From: Gamarada debralockiae
Lineage: Eukaryota; Ascomycota; Leotiomycetes; Helotiales; Hyphodiscaceae
DNA length: 28,984 nucleotides
Reading direction: 5' to 3'
Assembly: GCA_002803225.1 (NCBI GenBank)
Contig: NXFV01001069.1
Location: forward strand, 1 to 28,984
The position numbers and the translations under genes were made by a program. Under the pieces are notes generated by a model that was not told the origin of the DNA, did no database searches, and saw only the letters and a program-made list of their open reading frames with translations. This document shows, piece by piece, positions 9,354-18,462 of this stretch. Each line of letters begins with the position of its first letter. Position 1 is the first letter of the stretch.

Positions 9354-10400
9354 CTGTTTACCAAGAGCCAATTCTGCAGGGTACACCAAGGCAACAGGGT
9401 CTCTTAGCACCGAATGACAGAAGGCAATGTAGAGGCTACACAAATGCCTTTTTCATAGGGAGAACAACCCAACCCAACTGGCAGGGGATCAGCGGCCCCA
9501 TCTTGAGAGCTGAAGTCGGGGACATGATCCAAATCTTCTTCGTCAACAAGTTGGCCAACAACTATGCATCGATGCATTCCATAGGATTGGCGTGCTCAAA
9601 TGACAATGAGGGCAGTTTGTACCCAAACACCGCGACTGGAGGATTTCCCGCACCAGCAGCCGGTGATGCCGTGGTCCCTGGAGAATGCGCAGTCTATAAG
9701 TGGCTTGTCAATGACGGGTCTGCCCCATACCCAGGGACAAACTCCCAAATGTGGGCATACCACTCTTTCGTCAACATGGCCAGCGACCTGAACACTGGAC
9801 TCATGGGACCCACGACTGTCTACAACAAAGGCACGATGAAAGCACTATAGCATCGCACGCGAATTTGTCCTTCTCTATGACGTCTTCGATAAATCAATGA
9901 GCTTCCTTGCTTTAACCAATCAACAAATGTACGGAAACACCGCAAACTCTTCTTCAATGGCCATGTCAGTTGCCTTTACACACAACTACTCTAGCAACAT
10001 GTCTTACTGGAAGCCACAATTGACAAACATGACTACTGTCTCACTTTCCTCCCACTCAAGCTCCTTAGTTCTACGCCTTCAACGGCGCGGTGTTCTCCAA
10101 CCTTCCACTGTTCCAGACGTGAACTGACGACAAAGTCGTCTGGTATTTCTATGCATTCGGAGGTGCATCACATGTCTCCCACATGCATGGCAATTCCTTC
10201 AACTATCATGCAAACAGCATGGTCAGTACGAGCTTGAATGTGGAAATATGAAGACATTGCAGGTGAACCCAACAGCCACTGGTATCAGACAAGTTTTATG
10301 CCATGTCAGCGATCAGTTGGGCTATGGAATGGAGAGTAACTACCAGGTGCATTCCGGTGGTGGTAGATGCCCTGAATGCTTAGGTGGGGCACATGAAACA
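9354..10400 (+). pseudogene. Hephaestin/ceruloplasmin-like multicopper oxidase pseudogene
   Basis: Recognisable multicopper oxidase segments occur in order but in changing frames. WQGISGPILRAEVGD is followed by VPGECAVYKWLVNDG, MWAYHSFVNMASDLNTGLMG, REFVLLYDVFDKSMSFLA, then AFNGAVFSNLPLF, VVWYFYAFGGASH, the copper-ligand stretch HVSHMHGNSF, and the terminal LCHVSDQLGYGM. Breaks seen are a TAG at 9848-9850, a frame change before 9870, a second near 10055-10070, a TGA at 10120-10122, and a third frame change between about 10230 and 10250. The 5' end with the first cupredoxin domain and signal peptide is missing, because homology stops at the AT-rich block. An active enzyme of this type would oxidise Fe(II) or phenolics at the cell surface. 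The number of lesions makes function very unlikely. Confidence 0.85.
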
Positions 10401-10613
10401 ACTTTTTTGTTCAGATATATTCATATGAATAGGATATAGCATTGATAACGTCCTTCTTATCTGAGGCGTGATATATGTAGCGCAATTCAGTATCTCTCGA
10501 AGATTTCCAAGAAAAGTAATTGCTGAAATGCTTAAATAGCTGTTCATGTGACTATTCAAGTTCACATGACTATTTTTCTCGCCAGGAAGCGACACAACTC
10601 ATCCTTCCAAGTA

Positions 10614-11028
10614 CGGCAATGAACGAGCTTACAGTTCATCCAGGGTAGAGAATGACGCCAACAATTTTTTTTTAGCAAATTTCCCTACCCTGGCTGATCT
10701 TTGTTGAGCATATACCGAGCATATGTTAAACCTATACTTAACATATACTTACAATAAAATGTCGAGCCCGACGCCTATCTCCTCAAAGGGGGATTCCCCT
10801 CGAGCCCCTTCGGGTCGGGGGAGTCCCTACCCCCCTTTCGTCGGGCTTAAGGGCGGTCTTTTTATAATCTAAGTAATATTTATATAAAGCATATGCTCAG
10901 AATATACGTGTAGTCAAGAGCTCAGCCAGGGCAGAGAAATTCGCAAAAAAAAATTGTGGCATCATTCTTTACCCTGGTGGTGTTTTTCTCTAGCTTACCC
11001 CTGGATGAACTGGAACCCGGCAATGAAC
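10614..11028. mobile_element. Fold-back / MULE-like non-autonomous element
   Basis: Left arm 10632-10697 and right arm 10922-11012 are imperfect inverted repeats. Both carry CAGTTCATCCAGGG at the outside, an A/T homopolymer near the middle and CCCTGGCTGA at the inside. The right arm has about 24 extra bases near its outer end. The 11-bp word CGGCAATGAAC flanks the element directly at 10614-10624 and 11018-11028, consistent with a target duplication of Mutator-like length (9-11 bp). The centre is a GC-rich hairpin (10765-10847). There is no coding capacity. The superfamily assignment is inference from arm length and duplication size. Confidence 0.6.
10765..10847. repeat. GC-rich nested hairpin inside the fold-back element
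   Basis: Outer stem AGCCCGACG (10765-10773) pairs perfectly with CGTCGGGCT (10839-10847). Next, AAAGGGGG (10785-10792) pairs with CCCCCTTT (10831-10838). The inner part CCCCTCGAGCCC and GGGTCGGGGG pairs with a small bulge around a CTTC loop. The surrounding DNA is very AT-rich, so the hairpin stands out sharply. Confidence 0.7.
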
Positions 11029-11374
11029 ACAAACTCACGAACATGCCCAGCTTGAAACTTTTCAAAGGCATAGGAGATGTTTTATAATAGGTTACGTGCA
11101 GTCGCATCTATCCAGTATTTGAGCACATGGCTATCAAATCTAACACATAAAAACATTAATATATCCCCTTTCCCTAGTCTTTCATTAGCATCGAAGTAAG
11201 CATTCCGACTACCGAGAGGGCCTACTTCTTACTTCTTTGGGCTAACATTACGGCATTTGCGTACTTTCTGCGATCGGGTGTCTGAAGATCATGTCATAAT
11301 TCTGAACAACGGTAGTAGTCTGAGTCAAAGCCTTGAGGACCTCGGCGCTATTCGTATAGTCACGTACGCGGCTT
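11029..11374. other. Intergenic spacer, nothing recognised
   Basis: This is the 3' flank of the minus-strand HeLo-like gene and the right flank of the fold-back element. It holds short AT-rich stretches and no supportable gene. Confidence 0.4.
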
Positions 11375-13036
11375 TTACACAGTATCCTTTAACACCTTCA
11401 ATGGGTCTACCACCTGCTCCAGCAACCCCCTATGTATTTTCTGTCGCCTCTCCAGCTCTGTAAGGCTTGCTGTGTTCGCTGCATTGCTGTCCTCCTCAAA
11501 GTTCAAAGTTAGACATTTGCGGACAGCATCAGCAAACACGTCGCCACACCGATGTGCCAGTCTTTCATTTGTATGTCGCAGAAGGTGTTGGCTCACTGGT
11601 TCCGGAAGTTTCTGTTCAGGTTTCAGGCTAGATATCATGTCTTCGGCCTTCTCCCAGAGGCCGATCTCGAGAAGGATTACGCCGAGCGAGTACACATCAT
11701 GAACCTGTGTGAATAACTCCCGAGGAGTCCCCCATCTCTTTGGATGCCTATACACATTCCTGGCGAGTTGGTTGTCGTAAGGCCCGAGCGAGCTATCAGT
11801 CGAAGGTCTCGAAGCCTCGAAGCCACAGATCCGAAGCTCTGCCCGTTGTAAAGCCGTCCTATCATCATTGGAGAAGATGAGGAGAACATTATCGCTGCGT
11901 AGAGCTCGATGCACCCAGTCCACGGAATGTAGCAGGAAGAGCGAGTCTGCCAGTTGGTGGCACATAGAGAAACGAACGCCCAATGATGGCCTTTGATCAG
12001 AATTGATGCCGCGGTAGAGATCAGCAAGCGTTCGTATCGTTGGTGTAGCCTTTGAATCCGAGATCTGCGAAATGAGGCGGACTTGACCTGAAGTTTCAGA
12101 TATCTGACTGCTGTATTTTAGGCAGTGCAGCACTCGGAAGTCAGGATCCTTCTGACAGCTCAAAAGTCTCACGATTTTGGAGAATCTCTCCTCAAAAATG
12201 CCTGGGAGGTTGCCATCTTCGTCCAGCGGGAACGTGAGCGTTTCAACCAGCACGGTGCCTTCTCCAAATATACCAACCATTTTACCAGATGCAATGATCT
12301 TGGTGTCTTTGACGGATTCCCACGGCATGTTGAGATCTGTTGGCAGGTTCGTCTTGTCAACCACAAGTCTTCGCAGTCCGGCGGATGCCGCCAAGCCTGC
12401 AATAAGAGCGTCAGAATCAGACTGCAATGTGTCCAGGTTGGCCAAGACGTTAAATGCAGGCAGTGGCCACCATGTATCTTCTAGGATTGCTTTCGTGCGT
12501 TTTAGCCAATCTTCAAACTCGGTATTTAGTCGAACGGCTTTTCTTTTCCCTCGGATTGCCCAGGACCATCTGGTAGCAGATATCAGCTGCGATGTCGTGT
12601 GAGGTTCGATGTCGTTTCCTGCCGTGGTGCCCTGGAACACGATTTTCTCATCATCTGCTGTCAAGCCGAGGTGGTTTTCGAAGCCCGACTTTGACTGAGA
12701 AGGTTCAGAAGACGCAGCGTACTTCTGCTCCAAGGCAAAATGAGCGTATAGTAGTCGCAGAAGCTCCAGGAGAAGTTGAGTAACAATCGTCTGGCTTTGA
12801 TCTGGCAGCACCTCAAAGAGTTTTTTCCCCTGCAGGAATGGAAACTTCTTGGCTTCGAAGAGCACCTTTTGGAGGCAGTCGTAGCGATGAGAGTTTTGCT
12901 GGAACTTGAGGCCGAGTTTTCGTGCGTCGGTGCCATAGTGCGAGACGTCGCTCAAAATGGTGTGGCCGGTCTTGATGACCTTGATGGTCACTTGGACGAT
13001 TTCAATCGCCGCCACCACGGTCTGGAAGTCGGCCAT
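11375..13036 (-). CDS. HeLo-like N-terminal domain plus C-terminal pseudokinase
   Basis: Single exon, 553 residues. The ATG at 13034-13036 opens MADFQTVVAAIEIVQ. The first 200 residues are mostly helical, with a hydrophobic amphipathic N-terminus and a TRWSWAIRGKRKAV segment (155-168). This resembles fungal HeLo / prion-inhibition-and-propagation domains, which act in programmed cell death at membranes. Residues about 330-515 have a protein-kinase C-lobe: RTLADLYRG, HQLADSLFLLH, the catalytic-loop position HRALRSDN (376-383), GFE (405-407) and DVYSLGVILLEIG (447-459). The catalytic Asp is Ala378, the DFG motif reads GFE, and no glycine-rich loop is visible, so it should be catalytically dead. 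Comparable HeLo-kinase proteins are known in fungi. The gene is head to head with the kinase-ankyrin gene. The HeLo assignment is the weaker half. Confidence 0.75.
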   Translation of the reverse strand: MADFQTVVAAIEIVQVTIKVIKTGHTILSDVSHYGTDARKLGLKFQQNSHRYDCLQKVLFEAKKFPFLQGKKLFEVLPDQSQTIVTQLLLELLRLLYAHFALEQKYAASSEPSQSKSGFENHLGLTADDEKIVFQGTTAGNDIEPHTTSQLISATRWSWAIRGKRKAVRLNTEFEDWLKRTKAILEDTWWPLPAFNVLANLDTLQSDSDALIAGLAASAGLRRLVVDKTNLPTDLNMPWESVKDTKIIASGKMVGIFGEGTVLVETLTFPLDEDGNLPGIFEERFSKIVRLLSCQKDPDFRVLHCLKYSSQISETSGQVRLISQISDSKATPTIRTLADLYRGINSDQRPSLGVRFSMCHQLADSLFLLHSVDWVHRALRSDNVLLIFSNDDRTALQRAELRICGFEASRPSTDSSLGPYDNQLARNVYRHPKRWGTPRELFTQVHDVYSLGVILLEIGLWEKAEDMISSLKPEQKLPEPVSQHLLRHTNERLAHRCGDVFADAVRKCLTLNFEEDSNAANTASLTELERRQKIHRGLLEQVVDPLKVLKDTV

Positions 13037-13408
13037 TGGACTAGATTTGGTGGTGATGGATGATGATAATTATGAAGAGCGTTGGAAGAGGAATTTTCGA
13101 TAGATCGATTCTCAACATATCTTTGAAAATATATTTGCAGAGAACCAAGTTCCTCACGAGGCTGCCGAAATCAGGCAACACCAGTGACAGTCTCAAGTGG
13201 CATATCGTGGCTGGCAAATGATTGGTGAGGTGTCAAAGCCACACAAACACTTGAATGAACATTGAACAACGACGATGAAAGTTTGGCCCCGCTCAAAAAT
13301 GCCTTTGTATCAGAGCCAAAAGCAGGTGGTACAGAAGATAGCCCATCGAGCAGCATCTGATGGCATAACCAGACTTGAATCTTGATCTTAGCAATCATAA
13401 TCCTCGTC
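13037..13408. promoter_or_regulatory. Shared divergent promoter region, HeLo-pseudokinase / kinase-ankyrin
   Basis: The 372-bp gap between the two ATGs must carry both promoters. No operator was recognised. The plus frame extends upstream of 13409 to a TTG at 13382, but the first ATG is at 13409. Co-expression is inferred from the layout only. Confidence 0.5.
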
Positions 13409-14410
13409 ATGAGCCTCGTATCTCAGCTAGCCTCCTTGCAGTCGGGCCTCGATAGCGTCACCTCCGCCGTCAGTAACTTTGGAATCGACACATCTTCAGG
13501 CATACATGCCGAGAGACCTGCAATATCACTACCACTGTTCGAGTTTCTTAAGGTTGCTTCTGCGTCCGGCTTGCGACAATTTACCCAAGACATCGCTGAG
13601 GAAGGACTGGTAACCGCAAGACTCGGGGATGGCGCCGATTACATCGTGGACAAAGTCAAGAGCTCAGACGGAGAGATTATGGTTGTTAAGCATGTCAAAG
13701 CTACCCTTCCGCTGGACGGCGCTGAAGGAGAATCTGCTATTAGGGACAGCTCTCGAATACGCAAGGTATTGCACGAGATCAAGATTGCCACACACCCAGC
13801 ATTCAAAGAGAATGCGAACATCTTGCGAATGATGGGATTCGGTTGGGAGCTGTCTGAAGGCAGTCTGACGACGCCCTTCCTTGTGGTGGAATATGCTGAA
13901 CACGGCACTCTACGGAACTACTTGCAGAAGAGTCCGCAGCCTGTTAGTATGGAGACGAAGCTCAGCCTTGCTTTTGATGCGGTAAAAGGTCTTCGATCTC
14001 TGCACGCTCATCGCATTGCCCATGGTGATTTGAAGCTGGAAAATGCCCTGGTATCAACCGGTCCTGAGGATCCCGCCCTGAAAATCACCGATTTCGGATT
14101 GTCAGTGGTTATACATGACGATGAGACGTCATATGAGTATTGGGGCACGCAGCGGTATCGACCACCGGAGGTATGCCAACAGACTGGTGATTCTGAGACA
14201 CCAGGATTGATAGCTGGATCTAAATACCGAGCTTGTGATATTTACACGTACGGACTCTTACTCCTAGAGATTCTGATCGATGGTGAACAATATTTGGAAC
14301 ATGTCGGTGAAGCAAGCCAGATTGATGAACAATCTCAAGCTCTGCGGTGCCTCTCGGGTGTGTTCGACTCAGATGATATTCCTCTTACTACGCTCAAGAG
14401 TATAGCGTAA
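13409..14410 (+). CDS. Protein kinase domain, ends at a premature in-frame stop (5' part of a kinase-Sel1-ankyrin gene)
   Basis: From ATG 13409 the frame encodes 333 residues with a complete catalytic set. Lys94 lies in MVVKHVK, Glu123 in LHEIKI, the catalytic loop is HGDLKLEN (His205, Asp207, Lys209, Asn212), and DFG is at 228-230. RPPE (251-254) and CDIYTYGLLLLEI (276-288) follow. It is therefore probably an active Ser/Thr-type kinase. The N-terminus (SLVSQLASLQSGLDSVTSAV) is a predicted amphipathic helix with no named domain. A TAA at 14408-14410 ends it just before kinase subdomain XI. Immediately after the stop, the same frame continues with RCLHIDLEARPRIEEV, which is typical of that subdomain. 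So the stop interrupts a conserved exon and the gene is likely a recent pseudogene or allele. It normally would continue into the Sel1-ankyrin part. Confidence 0.75.
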   Translation: MSLVSQLASLQSGLDSVTSAVSNFGIDTSSGIHAERPAISLPLFEFLKVASASGLRQFTQDIAEEGLVTARLGDGADYIVDKVKSSDGEIMVVKHVKATLPLDGAEGESAIRDSSRIRKVLHEIKIATHPAFKENANILRMMGFGWELSEGSLTTPFLVVEYAEHGTLRNYLQKSPQPVSMETKLSLAFDAVKGLRSLHAHRIAHGDLKLENALVSTGPEDPALKITDFGLSVVIHDDETSYEYWGTQRYRPPEVCQQTGDSETPGLIAGSKYRACDIYTYGLLLLEILIDGEQYLEHVGEASQIDEQSQALRCLSGVFDSDDIPLTTLKSIA

Positions 14411-14675
14411 AGATGCTTGCATATCGACTTAGAGGCTCGGCCTCGGATCGAAGAGGTCGTCTCTCAATTTGAAGGTGTTATCCAGTCAGTTAGATGTATA
14501 CCAATGCATGAAATCAAATTGAACTGACAAGCTACTTAGACAAGAAGAAGTAAGAAGATATCGCTCCGTTGACTTTCTCGGAGCTAGTATCCAGCAACGA
14601 TACCAGCAGCGCTGGCAATCTGAGACAGGTAGGGACTCTCCATATTGCTGATACTTACTGACGACGCACCTTCAG
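14411..14675 (+). other. Linker exons and introns between kinase and ankyrin parts (broken gene continuation)
   Basis: After the TAA the kinase frame stays open to about 14484. A donor GTCAGT at 14485 and acceptor TTAG at 14539 would join it to an open segment reading RRYRSVDFLGASIQQRYQQ (14554-14610). A donor GTAGGG at 14629 and CAG at 14675 would follow, but that 47-bp intron leaves the frame one base off from the ankyrin frame. Using GTAAGA at 14550 as donor to 14675 keeps the frame but discards the coding-like segment. The true structure is unresolved. Confidence 0.4.
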
Positions 14676-16523
14676 ATGTTCGCGACACTGGCTGGCTACG
14701 AGCTCGACGATGGATCAGCGCACTTAGCACCTTGGAAAGTACAAGAAATGGTAGCCGAAGGACTGCAGCAGCGAACGAGCCATCATAATTTCGAAATTGC
14801 TTCTCGAGCCTGTTTGGAGCTTGGGGTATGTCACTATTTGGGTTTTGGTGTTGAAAGAGACCAGAAGAAAGTGCTGCAGTATTTCGACCAAGCAGAAGCT
14901 AAAGGGTGTTTTGAAGCTCGTAGGATACGCCACCGATTGTATGAGGCTTTTTCGGAGAAGATGGTCTCGCTTGACATACTGGTCGAGGTCGATGACCAGG
15001 AAGAACGACAGCTCCAACGCTTGCTGGCGGCTGAATTACAAAGTGCAGACGTCAATCCTTTCCAAGTGTTCGACGAGGTAGCCCAGGAAGACTTCCGGTC
15101 CCAAATGGGCGATAGCGAGCTCCCTCTTCATCAAGCAGCCTACGTTGGACATGTAGCCCGGATTCAAGAGCTTCTGAGAGATGGGAAAGACTTTCAAGAT
15201 GACCAGGGTCGCACTGCACTGTTTCTTGCCGTTCAAGGCCAGCACTTGGACGCGATGAAGATTCTTCTCGAACTTGGCAATAGCGACCCCAGCCTTCCGG
15301 ACGAGAATTGTCACACTGCACTTCACATGTTGATTACGCTAAGTAGCGTGGACGTGGAAGCTGCCTTATTGCTGATGCTACAGTTCTCTCCAGAATTGGA
15401 CCTGAATGCGTTCTCATTGTCCCTTCTTGATGCGTCGGAACATTGGGGCGAGTTATGGGGTGCTCCACTCCATTGGGCTGTCCTGGCAGGAAACAAGGCC
15501 ATGACCGCATGCCTGGTAAAGGCGGGAGCACGAGTCTATGACTGGCCTCAGGACTCATGTCCTGTACGCATTGCTGCGTCTCTTCATTTGACTGACATTC
15601 TTGAGATGCTCTTATCAGCCATTCCACCTGGAGTCTCGCTGCAGGGGTCAAATCCACTTTTCGCGCTGAACTCCAGCAATCCGTTCCGAAGGCTGTTATT
15701 GCACGGAAAGAATTACGTCTTACAGATAGAGAAGACTGTAGCATTGCTGACGAGAAAATTCCCTATCATCGATGATCAGGAGGAGTCTTGGTATGGCAAT
15801 CCGCTAAGGAAAGTTCTAACTGTCAACTTTTCAGACAGCGATCGCTACATTGCGATGGCATTGGTTGAAGCTGGTGCGTTCAAAGACAACTATGAGGGCC
15901 TGACATTATTACAATCTGCAATAATAGGGTGCCATGGTTCGCCTATGTCTTCAATCTGTCGCATGGCCCTAGACGTGATTGAAATTCAGCAGGATTTCAG
16001 GCAGAGAAGCACTGAACATAGACGGGGATGGACAGCCTTGCATTGGGCAGCTGCAGGCGGCCTCGTTCCGGTTGCTACAATGCTACTTCAAGTTGACCGA
16101 GACTCTATCAACCTCCGTACTGAGGATGACGAGGAAAGGACACCACTTCATCTGGCAGCAGAGTCTGGCAAAAGTATCGCCATGATCAATCTTCTACTAA
16201 AGCACGGAGCAGATGCCTGCTTGACGACGTTTGGTCTAAGACTCACTCCACTTGGCAGCTTCATCAGTAATCAAAGGAGTGAGTTGAATGTCGATATACT
16301 GAGAGCGTTACTGGATGCCTCAAAAAAGACAGGCTACCTGGCATTTAGTTCTGACAACTGGAATGTCCTTCACTATGCTGCAACTCGCGCCGCCATCCTT
16401 GACGTAGAGTCACTACCCGGTCATCTGCTCTTGCGGACACTTGCCACAATGCCGGAGATGAAATCGCTGATCGAGTCAACTACCGCAGAGGCATGGACTC
16501 CAACTCAAACCAGCTTGACTTGA
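14676..16523 (+). CDS. Sel1-like and ankyrin-repeat region (3' part of kinase-Sel1-ankyrin gene)
   Basis: This is an open frame of 615 codons. It starts at ATG 14676, directly after a CAG acceptor, so it is better read as an internal exon than as an independent gene. YELDDGSAHLAPW leads into a Sel1-like unit (LELGVCHYLGFGVERDQKKVL, about residues 48-68). Ankyrin repeats follow: LPLHQAAYVGHV (149-160), RTALFLAVQGQH (179-190), APLHWAVLAGNK, GWTALHWAAAGG and RTPLHLAAESGK, with weaker ones between. These bind partner proteins. The frame stops just as another repeat seems to begin (AWTPTQTSLT). In fungi this kinase-Sel1-ankyrin combination occurs in single proteins. The upstream stop suggests only the kinase piece would be translated from the main start. 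Confidence 0.75.
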   Translation: MFATLAGYELDDGSAHLAPWKVQEMVAEGLQQRTSHHNFEIASRACLELGVCHYLGFGVERDQKKVLQYFDQAEAKGCFEARRIRHRLYEAFSEKMVSLDILVEVDDQEERQLQRLLAAELQSADVNPFQVFDEVAQEDFRSQMGDSELPLHQAAYVGHVARIQELLRDGKDFQDDQGRTALFLAVQGQHLDAMKILLELGNSDPSLPDENCHTALHMLITLSSVDVEAALLLMLQFSPELDLNAFSLSLLDASEHWGELWGAPLHWAVLAGNKAMTACLVKAGARVYDWPQDSCPVRIAASLHLTDILEMLLSAIPPGVSLQGSNPLFALNSSNPFRRLLLHGKNYVLQIEKTVALLTRKFPIIDDQEESWYGNPLRKVLTVNFSDSDRYIAMALVEAGAFKDNYEGLTLLQSAIIGCHGSPMSSICRMALDVIEIQQDFRQRSTEHRRGWTALHWAAAGGLVPVATMLLQVDRDSINLRTEDDEERTPLHLAAESGKSIAMINLLLKHGADACLTTFGLRLTPLGSFISNQRSELNVDILRALLDASKKTGYLAFSSDNWNVLHYAATRAAILDVESLPGHLLLRTLATMPEMKSLIESTTAEAWTPTQTSLT

Positions 16524-17400
16524 AAAATTCGTATGATTACTTCCCAAATCTTGTAATACCCCTAGACCGTCGTTCTTTATCTCTCTTTCAGGATGGTCCC
16601 AGCTCGCCACGAGAATGCATGGGTGCCAAGACTCCAGAGACCACCAAGAACAAAGTAAGAGCTACAGAGGCAACCAAGTCATGGCATTGGGCCTTTCTCT
16701 AACTTTTACCCTCCAAGCCTGAAGTCAAAATCTCCCATATACCAGACAGAATCTAAAGAATGAAAGCTCGACGTTGTCTCCCTTTTTCCTTCCAGATCCT
16801 TGAGACGAGATAACATATGCTCTGCACGTCGCCGCTCGTGTGACTGAGCTCCAGTAGCCGATGTCCTGAGGATATCTTCAACGACGAACCCGAGTCCCTT
16901 GAGAAAGTGGTGTCGATGGATCCAACGTCGTTGCGTGGTGTAATGGGCTTAGGACTGGCTGTTGACAACGGAGTCTGGCACAGAGGCGATCCGCTGCACT
17001 CTCGAATGGTAACTGGACAGACTTTGTAACAAATATGTTGATAGAAATCCAAACAAGGTGTTCCGAAGATGGCAGCACGGTAGCAAGGTCCTCGACGACA
17101 AATTTGACTGCTATCCAGGCCACGTGGCGAAGTACGCTACTTCTAAGCAGTTTAGTGAGCAGGAGGAAGGCAATCATGAACAAAGACGAGGACGAGAAGG
17201 AAAGAGAGTGTTTACTCTGTAACCAAAACGATCAAAAGAATCTGGGCGTGATTTGGAGGGTAACTCCTAGATCGGCTATTATTGCTTTGATAATACAGCA
17301 GATCGCTCTCTCGAAGACTCAAAGCGTCTTGCAATATGGTCACGTGATGGACGAAAAGGGTAGGAGAATGTGATTGGATTATTAAGGTATGAAGATACTA
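16524..17400. other. Downstream of ankyrin region; coding-like fragments but no assignable gene
   Basis: Two strong polypyrimidine-CAG acceptors on the plus strand, ending near 16592 and 16794, are preceded by a GTATGA donor near 16530. A plus-strand open segment of about 59 codons (about 16845-17030) reads EDIFNDEPESLEKVVSMDP and later LAVDNGVWHRGDPLHS, then stops. These may be decayed 3' exons of the ankyrin gene or an unrelated relic. Competing minus-strand frames exist. No function is proposed. Confidence 0.25.
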
Positions 17401-18462
17401 GAGATACTGATGAACAAACCAAGTACAGCAGTCTGTACTTATAGACAGGAATCCTCCCTATGACTTCATAGGACGCGTCACACTGTTACGCCATGTGATG
17501 GCATGTGACGCTATGTGTCTAGTCAGCACCGAGAAACCCGAGTCACTGATTACTCGTTCCAACAAAGCGATTCAACCCATTCCCGAGACAATATCTCAAG
17601 GTCACTCTCTATTCTTGATTTCAATTATCGCAAACTCATTGCTGGTCCAATTTATGACCTCCCGCACGCTGTATCTTCAGTACATATTTCACGGCCCAGT
17701 ATACTTCACAACATGAAGATGTAGTTCACTGTTTCTTGTCATCTGTGCAAGCAGAGACTGCATAAGCAGTAAACTTTCAATGCTTTAGCATCAACAGGGA
17801 TTGAAAGCATGACACTGCTTTTCAAGCTGAAGTTTGTATTTGGGGGAAGCTATTGCGCTTCCGTGTGAGATGAGCTTTTTCGGATCTGGGGAGAGTTTCA
17901 CTGGACGAGAGACGTCTGGTGGTTGAGAGTGATTGGATGGCCAGATTTTGGGTCTGCGAAAGACAGTCGAAGAGCTTTCATGGAATGAAAAAGATCTCAG
18001 GAGAGCAATGTAGATTGAAGAGAGACATGATTTATTCTTCAGCGGAGATGTAAAGGTGACTGGGCATGAGCGAGCATGACTTGCAGGCTTTGAGAGTTCG
18101 GTCGCAAAGCATTTTTTTTTGCTTGAGCGGCCAGAACAGAAATTGAAACGAGAACTAAGAAGAGAACCCTGATTGAATCGAATTTTGCGACAAAGATCCA
18201 TCGCAGTGCTTGTTTTGGGAGCTTTGAACAGCGGGTCAGCAGGTCTCGCCCGCATTCAACCAAGCTCAGTGAACAAACAACCTGATCACGGTCCAACTCG
18301 TACCATTGTTCCAGTGTATCAAACCCAGATATCGCATTGAAACAACCCAAGAGATGCTCTGCGGGGTCAAACAGAAAGAAAATTCTCCGATCAGTCTTAT
18401 CATTTAATGCCGCACGTTCCGCAGATGTTTGAAGCTCAAGCTCTTTCGGATTTTGCAGGAAT
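17401..18462. other. Intergenic, with a nested palindrome at 17475-17511
   Basis: GCGTCACA (17475-17482) and TGTGACGC (17504-17511) form an inverted pair around a smaller palindrome GCCATGTGATGGC (17490-17502). Another short inverted pair, GTAC...GTAC, lies near 17424-17439. A minus frame of 154 codons (17791-18255) is in the same frame as the orphan frame further right but has no recognisable feature. Confidence 0.35.

Noticed and set aside
15036..15744. Several minus-strand frames under the ankyrin region
   Set aside because: They are antisense to a frame with clear ankyrin repeats.
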